From assembly GCA_903813345.2 (NCBI GenBank), contig CAIIXF020000005.1, positions 11,723,375 to 11,787,374 on the forward strand: a stretch of 64,000 nt of DNA, given 5' to 3'. This stretch comes from Owenia fusiformis. Its lineage: Eukaryota; Annelida; Polychaeta; Sabellida; Oweniidae. The notes beneath the pieces were generated by a model. That model ran no database searches, was not told the DNA's origin, and saw only the letters and a list, made by a program, of their open reading frames with translations. This document shows, piece after piece, positions 55,801 through 64,000 of the stretch. Position numbers and translations under genes: made by a program. Within the stretch, counting starts at the first letter, position 1. Every line of letters begins with the position of its first letter.

Positions 55801-58800
55801 TATTTCTTAGAAATTCATAAATTGTGTCTTACTATATTGGTTGACAGCAAAAAGTGGTTCAAGACCATTTGTTGGGTTGTCAAATGCATATATATATGTA
55901 TATTTGGTTGTTTATGGGTTTATGGCTTGCCAATCCTACATATTCTTACATCTTACCTTACATGCGAGCCTGTCTTCCAAGGAACCATTCACCATGTATT
56001 GATAAACCAGGCAAAATTGAGGTCCATCTTCAGAGTACCCTCTTAGAGTTAAAATGTTCTCATGTGTGCATCTAAATAGAAGGGACAATATTTTCAAATT
56101 TTTAATATTATTTTACCAAATACTCACATGTCATTTTCTTTTTTCTACGACATGTCAACAGGAAATACAAGGATACATTATTGACCAAATCCATTAACTT
56201 GTATTTGAGTTATCAACAATTACATTTTTAATTAAAAATGGAGGCCATTTTGAAATGAGAGGCCATCTTAAAAATTCATTCTAGAGCTGATAACCCATAA
56301 TGCATAAACCTATACAATTTTAACTAGAAAAACAGCAACTCCACGGAGTAGCAAATCACACCGAACAAAATATTTTGCTTATTAGTGGCCGTCTTGAGCA
56401 GAGCTTCTTTGTCCCTAGGCATCAACATATAAAATGTAAACCCTATCAATTAGCATTTGAGTTATCAGAGATTACATTCCTATTTTACGAAAAATGGCAG
56501 CAATTTTGAAATTCAGCCGCCATTTTGAAAATCTTTCTCGAACAGAGCTATTTTGTCCCAAGGCATCAGCATAAAAAATTAAAAAAAATCCATTCACTGC
56601 TATTTGAGCTATTAAAGATCACATTTTTTACCAAAAATGGCCACCATTTTGATATTTAGGAGTCATTTTGAAAATTTCTTCTTCAGGGTAGCTTCTTTGT
56701 CCCTAGGCATTTAAAATTTTAACCAAATCCTTCAACTAGTATTTGAGTTATCAAAGATTACGTTTTTACGAAAAATGGCGGCCATTTTGGTATTTAGCAG
56801 CCATTCTAAAAATCTCTTCTTCAGCATAGCTCCTTTATCCCTAGGCATCAGCATATAAAATTTGAACCAAACCCTTTATAGTATTTGAGTTATCAAAGAT
56901 TATGTGTGTTTTTTTATGAAAAATGGCCACCAATTTGAAATTCAGCCGCCATCTTAGAAATTCTTTCTTGAACAAATCTGCTTTTTCCCTAGGCATCATC
57001 ATATAAAATTTGAACCCCATCCGTTCACTGGTATTTGAGTTATCAAAGATTACATTTTTTACGAAAAAAGGCAGCCATTTTGATATTTAGCAGCCATTTT
57101 GAAAATCTCTTATTCAGGGTAGCTCCTTTGTCCCTCGGCATCAGCATATAAAATTTGAACCAAATCCGTTCACTGGTATTTGAATTATAAATGAATGATT
57201 ATGTACGTTTTTTATGAAAAATGGCTGCCATTTTGAAATTCAGCCATCATCTCGAAAAAATTTTCTTGAACAAATCTACTTTGTTCCAAGGCATCATCAT
57301 ATAAAATTTGAAAATTTTATTATAGTTGAGAGAAAATACTGAATTTTGTGAAGTACCTAATATATCAGCATCAAAGTATATAGAACAATACATTATGCTA
57401 CCATCCGACACACCAATCCTCGTAGGTGGCAGGGTTTTCCGGTTAGTTATTTCACAAGTGGCAGAATAAGCTGCCCCAGAGGACCCATATGTGCCACCTT
57501 TCAAAACTTAGTCGAAGAGAAAAGATCGCTTCATATCTTCACCAAAAGAAGAATGGTTTAGTTAAAGTAATAAGCCAAGGATTTATATCAGGAGCAAAAC
57601 ATCATTTGATAGAATTCTATATTTTCTAGGTTGAAATTCAATGATATACTTGATTAAAACCTAAACCACATTTATTGGGAATGGAATAGTATTGATAACT
57701 ATTTTGCAAGGCAGTAAAAAGCAAGAATCGCAAAATACAATTTTTATGTTGGGTTTTAATTTATTGTTAATGTGAATGACTTAAAATATACATATGGGAG
57801 TTTAGATTGGATTTAAGGAAACGCAAACAGGTGTCAAAAAATAATGCTATTTGTCTCAGGGTTTAAATATACCATAGAAAAGGGGAAGTATCAGGAATAA
57901 GGATATAATGGCATAACATATGTCTGCAGGTTACAAAATTTATTAAATAATGCTTTCATGAACAGGGGGCAATTTTGACATTTTATTTCTAAATCCAAAA
58001 TAGAATTACCTCTGTTATAAAGAGTACAGGAATAAAAGTAGTTTATGAAGGCCTCTGGGGTCTGATGATGACTATAATAACTCTATAAGTAGAACAACTC
58101 TTAAGTGACCGCTAAACACTGTCCACAAAAAAGTCATCACTTGTGGTGAAATTCCCTTCTCATGTTTACAACCAGAGATGTACGGAAGGACAGTTCCAAC
58201 AATTATGTTTGTTAGCATTGTTAACATTTTAATTGGTTGAAATTTCAAAATTGCTGCCAATTGAATTTGGTTGAAAAGGTTACTTCAACTGTAATAACAT
58301 TCATTAATATATTTTACCTGAGCAATATTTCCAATTCTGTTTTATAAAGTTTCTCTACTGCAGCTTTGTCTTCTGTCAATCTCTTCACAGCCAAATCTTC
58401 CAAACCCTCCCTCCGGCCTTCAATACAAAACAACATGAAATCAATTTAATACATTATTACGTCCTGGCTAGAATTCCAGTTTTTCAATAACCCAGATGCG
58501 GGTAGAAATAATCTTGATTTACGTCATTAAAAATTCAAAATTCAGTCAAAGTGATGTCATATTTGAAATCTGCATGTAAAAGTACATCTAAAAATATGGT
58601 TTCGAAAATTGTTTATCAACTTTGAAAATTTAATTTTTTTTGAAAATGTGAATTCTTGTTCGGGTTGATTCCCCATAGACCCCATGATACAAAATCACAA
58701 AAAGTGAAATATCTTTTCTTGTATTGGATAGATAACATTTTCTCTTACTGGACATATTTCAGTTTGCATAACTATTAGATACATAAGGGTTATATGAAAA

Positions 58801-61800
58801 TTGAATCATTAAAACAGATGTGATTTAAGTTTAAGGGAACTTTCTCCTATACCCGCCATGCTATCTGACCCGAACGAGCCACCTGGTGGTGAATCTTGTA
58901 ACTACCTACTCGCATCTGCGTTATTGGTTAATGTAATACCATGTAAATAGCCTTGCCTAGATCAGTATCTTTTTTTTACTTTTACTTCGCCACCTTTCAC
59001 ATACCGCATTGACACATGCGTTACCAACACCACGCTATTGTCAGCCAATCTTGACTAATAGCCCAAAGCTTTGTATAAATGCTTTGCTATTAGCCAATCA
59101 GAGACAATCTTATAGCATTAGCTCATTATTTATGCTTTGGCGAAAACACTTTACCCTGCACACAGTTATAAACTACAGTTTAGTAGTTTAGTAGCCCTCC
59201 CCCACTTCCTATGCCTGTGACAGTCCGGGTCATAAATCATTTCAAACCTACCACACCGATCTTTTCTCAACCAAACAGTGAGCTGGAAGGAACACATGCT
59301 AAATGCATGCTCATTAACTATGCAATGTCATCAGAGAAAATGACCATACGAGGGGTGATCAATAAGTAATGGACGCTTTTTTACACAGATGATTTTTATA
59401 GACCAATCCCTTCGATTTTCTTACCAGTGATACATCATTCAATTATCTATCAACTCTGAAGATTTGAAAACAAAACATGTAATATATTTTGATATATCTT
59501 TATTTCCGTGAAGGAGGTATAGGTACCCCGGGACCGACATTTACGTAAACATTCTGAAGCAATTTTAGCTTGTTTAACATCCAATGCAGTTGAATGCAGG
59601 CTGAACAAAACAAACCATTACAGTCATGAATTACCCCAATTTGTTATGTCATAGTTGATTTTGAATATTTTATCAGCACTATGTGGTATAATGCCACATT
59701 GATTCCACAGGGCCCTCTGCATAGGTTCCATCAATTGCTACATGACTGTACACAATTCCTCATCATCTTAACTCAATATTGTGAGACAAGGCTGAATCCA
59801 TTCTCTGACATGGTAGCAAGATGCAGTTACACGGGTTGTTTTATTTCATCAATGTCAATAAACCTGCGTCCCTTCTCTATAGAAATAAGAAGTACAGGAA
59901 TAAATAGGTCACATGTGGGCAGATCTGGACAATATGGTGCATTGGCCATGGGCTCAATTTTGAGGTCCAGGGATATTGTTTTCTGAACATTTTGAGATCT
60001 GTGGGCAGGTGCATTGTCAATATGGAGTAGGGTGTTCCCTTCTCTCACCAACCCCTTCTTCCACAATGCTTTCTCAAATTGACCCGCAAAACCCTTCCAT
60101 ACAACACTCTGACATCACAATACTTTTTGTTTATGTGTTACCGGTCAGCAAAATATTTCAAACAACAAACACTTGTTGCTTATAAAAAGTCCAAATCTAA
60201 CTGAAATTTGCCAAACTGGCTGAAAACTGAACATGTGACGTAAATGTCGGTCCCGGGGTACCTGTACCTCCTTCACGGAAATAAGGATATATCAACATGT
60301 ATTATATGTTTTGTCTTCAAATCTTCAGAATTGATAGATAATTGAATGATGCATCACTGGTAGGAAAATCAAAGGTATTGGTCTATAAAAAGTGTCTGTG
60401 TAAAAAAGTGTCCATTACTTATTGATCACCCCTCGTATATAGGAAGCCATAAATATTTCGACGACGAACTCTGAATGACTCAGTGAGATCAGAGATTTAT
60501 TGTAAAGGAAGTCGAAAGAATGGAAAGGGGAAAACACATTTCAAAAACCAAACAAATCTTGCACAATTTATTGTAAAAACAAATATTTTATCAAATGAAT
60601 TTCAATCAGAGTAAGAGTAAGTAAAATGGATGTAGGAGCATCGATTTGATACACAGAGCTGTGAAAATGTCAACAAGAAGTATTGAAATAGATCGCAAGC
60701 ATATGGATATTTGTTATTGTTTATAACTATCACAGCTAATGTTGGCGCATGCACGATGGTTTACAGTGACACATAAGTTATCATAATATCGACGGAGATG
60801 AAATAGATACTACAAGGCAGTATAATTGATTCGAACATGACTGTATTCACGCCTTCTATAAACTGTAAACAAAGTCAATGCTTCAGCTGGGTTATATTCG
60901 AGATCAATAACCCAGTTAATACGTGTAATGTGTGACGTCATAACTGTGGGTCGTAGTAATGGCGGATCATGATGAATAGTCGAAAAAATTTGGTGAATTT
61001 TCATGTTCGAATCGTAATATAGACCTCAGAGCAGGGGTAATACCGTCGAATACACCCCTTGGGGCTAGGCACAAAGGCTTTCGAACCCCTCACTCCCTTC
61101 GGTCGTTCGGGGTACAGAAAACGTTTGTGCCTAGCCCTGCAGGGTGTATTCGACGATATAACCCCTGCTTTTCGGTCTATATTTCTTAAATATCAAATAA
61201 ATAAATGACGACTAAGGCAAGGCTTTCGTGTGATCAGAAAAACCAAAATGCATTTCATAGCTAGGCATATTGCCCCATAATCGGGCATCAATAAGCTCCA
61301 TTTACATGTATTTCAAAGAAGATGAGAAATGCCCATAAAGGTCTATAAATGACTATAAAGATACATTTTTATAGTCCTTGTATTTCAAGCCTTCTGGTCC
61401 CCTTTTAATTCCTTTCTGTTATGTTAGCTAAGTTTTTGGTACATGGAGCTTACCTAAATAAACAGATCCAAATCCTCCCCTTCCAATGAGGTTTCCTTTC
61501 TGCTCCAAAGGAAGGTCATTGAAGTCATTTGTCATGATTTGTAGTTTTTCATAAGAAAAGTTTCTCCTAGATCCTGGTACGGCTGAAAACAACAGTGAGT
61601 ATCCTTGATAACACACACCATTTAAGGCTTGTAGCCAACTTTTGCCAAGGGGGGTTTAGTCTTTAAAAACATCCAGGGAGGCTCAAAATCTGACACTTTT
61701 GAAGTGCTCAAGATGGTGTAACACTGCTAAATTTGGAAATGATTTTTTGGCCAGGTGAAAGAATTACGCTTGAACCTATGTGTATACCGGCCGGTGATTA

Positions 61801-63691
61801 GGACTCTAGCAAAAAGATTGACTGATGGCCTGCTTGTCATTGCCACATTACTTTTGATATAGATAAGTTGATGAATCACCATTTATTCATAATTGTTAAG
61901 GGTCTAAATCCATTATACAGGGTAACCCCAAATAATGCTGTAAATTGTAAATACAGTGTTTAATGGAGTGATATAATATCAAAGGCTTCAGGTTTGAAGG
62001 AAAAGGCATGTTATGGTCATTTTCATTCAAGGGTTGCATTTTTATTGGAGCACCCTGAAATTAAAAATATAGTCAGGAGATATTTTTAGCATTTAAATTA
62101 AACATTAGCCTTATTCTAATAACAATGATAACTTACTACTTTCATCTTGCTCCACAGGAAAATTGCCACTTGTTTCCATAGCAACCGGAAAATGTGACAG
62201 TTTGCTTTCATGATTTCCCACCATATTGTTATCAGAGCCATCTGGTGGTACTTCATGTAAGAGAGAAAAAGTTGATATACTGCTAGATGAGATGCTGTTG
62301 CTTTGAATTGTGTCAGTACTTGCGGAAGTGGTGGGATGTGATTGTTGCTCTGACTGGGAGCTGTATAGAACTTCCTCTGTGTGTGGTGGAGTCGGAGGAA
62401 CTGAAATTATGAAATAAATTCATTAAATCAATCAAATGAATTTGTAATACAGAAAGTATATAGGGGAGTATTCATGGTTTTATACAAATACAAAAGGGTT
62501 TCTCCCAAATACCTACCCATGCTTCTGATGATACTGGAATCTGTTTGCGATGGTTCATTTGATGCTGCTTGATATCGCTCTTGTTGAACTGGTGTTTCAG
62601 CTGGTCCAGGATGGAGCCGTACATGTGGTCCCCCTGATGACCCCCAACTTGGTTGCTCCAGTGATTCCTGATCAAAGGGTTCTGTAAAATATATGTAGTA
62701 AGTAATAATAGAGGAATTTTAAATTAAGGGAATCTATTTTGTTATGTGTTGGTCTAGATCATAAACATGGCAGTTGTAAAACATAGTCAAGGCATTAACA
62801 TGCAAAAAGTCACCACCTCCCATTTGTTACAGACACTGAACGCCTCCACCATCACAAAAAAGTATATAACAATATGTCAATATGTCAACACTTGTGGTGA
62901 CATTATAAAAACCATTGAAAAGTTGTGTAAGACTACTTTGGTCTAAAAAATTTAAACATACCTGGAATTACAATATGATAATAATAATGTATTTTATCCT
63001 ATGCCAAGTAGAGTTTTAGGGAGATAAGTTGGTAAGATATATCCCGTATCCTGATTTTGAGGTTTCCATATCATGAACCACCATATCTCCCACTCCAGGG
63101 CATATCTTCCCGCTTCGAAAAAAAAATGTGAAAAAATAAGAAAAAATATAAAAAAAGAAAAAATGTGAAAAAAATGTGAAAAAAATTAAAAATTGAAAAA
63201 AAGAAAAAAAATAGAAAACAATTTTAAAAAAATTTAAAAAATTGAGAAAAATGTGAAAAAATTGAAAAAATAAAATAATTGAAACAAAATTGAAAGAAAA
63301 TTAGAAAACTCTACTTGGTATAGGATAAAGCAGTTATGTACGGTCGGTTTGGATATTGGGTTCATCCCTCGTGAGATATGCACATCTACCTTCGGTCCCT
63401 ACGGTCCCTCAGGTAGATATGCATATCTCCCTCTGGATAAACCCCTATCCAAAACCTCCCAGAACATAACCCTTATTTATATACATGTACATGCATCTAT
63501 CATTCTGATAAAAACCTTAAAATTTGATACCTTTTAAGACATCTCTGACAAGCCACTGTACTGCTTGGAAATGCTTTATTTCTAAGAGCCATGACTTGAG
63601 ATTTTTCAGTGTAACATTTACAGTGTTCAGATCTTCTATTATGCATTGAGTTGGGCTTCTCCCAGGTTTGTTACCTTCAAATTCGAACATT
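52802..63691 (-). CDS. IRAK/Pelle-type death-domain kinase, 5' exons outside window
   Basis: Serine/threonine kinase of Toll/IL-1 receptor-MyD88 signalling. Visible exons in transcript order: 63691-63531, 62681-62517, 62400-62137, 61582-61454, 58417-58318, 56071-55957, 55670-55558, 54611-54425, 53774-53712 and 52972-52802. All are in phase, giving about 489 codons. The first holds the C-terminal half of a death domain ([20 protein letters not shown]). Exons two and three are a Ser/Thr/Pro-rich linker. The kinase has [11 protein letters not shown], catalytic Lys in LAVKRL, Tyr gatekeeper in [27 protein letters not shown] and MAPEAW, so it should be active. HRD is IRAK4-like; human IRAK1 has [11 protein letters not shown] and the linker are more IRAK1-like, so I leave the subfamily open. 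The stop at 52802 (INKVG) is short by about nine residues; a weak donor GTAGGC there leaves another exon possible. Confidence 0.92.
53192..53388. mobile_element. MITE-like sequence with ATTGGCCCCCACGTGAT ends
   Basis: A perfect 17-bp inverted pair, ATTGGCCCCCACGTGAT at 53192-53208 and ATCACGTGGGGGCCAAT at 53372-53388. A third GGCCCCCACGTGG lies at about 53217-53229. The interior contains ATGACGTCAT. It lies in a kinase intron. No target duplication could be fixed. Confidence 0.65.
54815..55180. repeat. Dispersed repeat (partner of 23325-23700, reversed)
   Basis: TTAAAGGCAGAATCTGATCT, TCAAATACAATATCTCCCAA, AAATAATAAGAATGGTAACC and AATATTCTAAAATTGAAACA are, in order, the complement of the copy in the CFAP100-like intron 1. 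It lies in the kinase intron between exons at 55558 and 54611. Confidence 0.75.
56215..57305 (-). mobile_element. Pearl-like family copy with about 145-bp tandem core
   Basis: About 56324-56370 (AGCAACTCCACGGAGTAGCA, AATCACACCGAACAAAATA) is the complement of the family's 3' end. To its right, about six units of 142-148 bp each carry AAAATGGCGGCCATTTTG, CAGCCGCCATTTTGAAAATC, TTTGTCCCTAGGCATCAGCA and TTTGAGTTATCAAAGATTAC. The 5' hairpin and tetranucleotide run are missing, so the copy is truncated. It fills the kinase intron 56072-58317. Confidence 0.7.
59349..60435 (-). mobile_element. Degenerate mariner with about 200-bp inverted repeats
   Basis: Ends CGAGGGGTGATCAATAAGTA and its complement start and finish the element, which is flanked by TA on both sides (59347-59348 and 60436-60437). 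The inverted arms extend about 200 bp inwards, to ACCGACATTTACGT at 59534-59547 and its mirror at about 60236-60250. Between them is a broken transposase on the minus strand. It lies in the kinase intron between exons at 61454 and 58417. Confidence 0.9.
59690..60066 (-). pseudogene. Mariner transposase remnant
   Basis: A 79-codon open stretch (60066-59827) contains [12 protein letters not shown] and [12 protein letters not shown], the second and third acidic-residue regions of the mariner DDD catalytic domain, and then [10 protein letters not shown]. The N-terminal DNA-binding part and the first catalytic Asp are absent. The reading frame ends at 59827, and neighbouring similarity (for example the complement of 59700-59760) lies in other frames. 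It cannot encode an active enzyme. Confidence 0.85.
61016..61183. mobile_element. 168-bp foldback MITE
   Basis: AATATAGACC / GGTCTATATT, GCAGGGGTAATACCGTCGAA / TTCGACGATATAACCCCTGC and GGGCTAGGCACAAA / TTTGTGCCTAGCCC are inverted pairs in nested order. The loop has ACTCCCTTCGGTCGTTCGGG. It is non-coding and GC-rich against its surroundings. It lies in a kinase intron. Confidence 0.8.
61635..61765. mobile_element. Eroded relative of the CAGGCCCGTAGCC MITE
   Basis: TTGCCAAGGGGGGTTTAGTC, TTTTGAAGTGCTCAAGATGG and TTTTTTGGCCAGGTG match the interior of the element at 40503-40701. The terminal CAGGCCCG is replaced by AAGGCTTGTAGCC. Confidence 0.55.
62788..62905. mobile_element. Short GTCACCACC-family element
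   Basis: AGTCACCACCTCCCATTTGT at the left and ACTTGTGGTGACAT at the right are the inverted ends also seen at 2221-3665, with CAATATGTCAACACTTGTGG matching that element's first 30 bp in reverse. At about 115 bp it lacks any tandem core and looks like an internal deletion. It lies in the kinase intron 62682-63530. Confidence 0.7.
62993..63329. mobile_element. MITE with 25-bp ends and A-rich core
   Basis: TTTATCCTATGCCAAGTAGA (62993 onward) is mirrored by TCTACTTGGTATAGGATAAA ending at 63329, 25 bp with one mismatch. The core from 63116 to 63300 is an A-rich run of degenerate GAAAAAATGTGAAAAA units. Confidence 0.75.
63349..63452. repeat. Hairpin with about 40-bp arms
   Basis: TTGGATATTGGGTTCATCC with GAGATATGCACATCTACC is mirrored by GGTAGATATGCATATCTCC with GGATAAACCCCTATCCAA around the loop TTCGGTCCCTACGGTCCCTC. 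It starts 20 bp after the preceding MITE and may belong to a composite. Confidence 0.65.
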
Positions 63692-64000
63692 CTGCAAACA
63701 AATATCAGTTCTATACATAAATAGTAAAAACATGTGCAGTAAAACCTGTTAAGTGGAACACCTCTATTGGGAACACTTTTTAAATAGAACACTTCAGAGT
63801 CCAGTTATAATGAATTTCTGTAAATGGAACACTTGCAACTATTTTGAAGTACCACATGTATTCCCATTACACAGGTTTAAGCCTACTTTACTCATGATTA
63901 AATTGATATATAACATATACATATAAAAGGGGGCCAATCAGTTGAATAAGCATATGGTATACTACTTAAGTAGGTATACAGGTTTCCTATGAAACAACAA
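63692..64000. other. Kinase intron (partial)
   Basis: Upstream of the first visible kinase exon (acceptor TTGCAG at 63697-63692 in gene orientation). It contains another copy of the dispersed MITE-like repeat at about 63737-63870 (GCAGTAAAACCTGTTAAGTG, GAACACCTCTATTGG, AATGGAACACTTGC). No further exon is seen. Confidence 0.6.

Noticed and set aside
59681-59986. 101-codon plus-strand frame inside the mariner
   Set aside because: The transposase motifs lie on the opposite strand; this frame is its shadow.

Overview
This window is AT-rich nuclear DNA from an animal. All but one of the genes are split by many short GT-AG introns, and introns and intergenic DNA are full of non-autonomous transposable elements and minisatellites. 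The proteins belong to ordinary bilaterian families. Several elements combine a tandem-repeat core of about 130-170 bp with CCGT/ACGG tetranucleotide runs, as in the pearl-like (Helentron-related) elements of bivalves. A mollusc, most likely a bivalve, is my best guess; this is an inference, not a proof.

Layout, left to right. (1) 1-12183, plus strand: the 3' half of histidine ammonia-lyase (HAL), eight exons. Its largest visible intron holds a complete antisense two-exon gene for a DUF268-type membrane-anchored protein. (2) 16041-22202, minus strand: a complete nine-exon imidazolonepropionase gene (AMDHD1), convergent with HAL. The two enzymes catalyse steps 1 and 3 of histidine degradation. 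(3) 23217-30837, plus strand: a 14-exon coiled-coil gene of the CFAP100/CCDC38 ciliary family, divergent from AMDHD1. (4) 33696-39268, minus strand: protein phosphatase 4 regulatory subunit 2 (PPP4R2), seven exons. (5) 41934-43730, plus strand: a BTB-BACK-Kelch protein encoded in a single coding exon. (6) 52802 to beyond the right edge, minus strand: a death-domain kinase of the IRAK/Pelle family, ten visible exons.

The HAL, AMDHD1 and CFAP100/CCDC38 order and orientations match, from memory, the human 12q23 block HAL-AMDHD1-CCDC38. This is the most notable large-scale feature: a small catabolic pair plus a ciliary neighbour that appears to have stayed together since early bilaterians.

The rest is mobile and repetitive DNA: a near-perfect 849-bp foldback element with a 5-bp target duplication, a degenerate mariner with long inverted repeats, a nested pair of pearl-like elements, an element built of nuclear-receptor half-sites inside a HAL intron, and local duplications that copied splice acceptors or exon pieces in HAL and the CFAP100-like gene. 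I saw no prokaryotic, viral, CRISPR or rRNA feature. Splice sites were chosen by hand from GT/AG signals, codon phase and family similarity; all listed internal junctions keep the reading frame.
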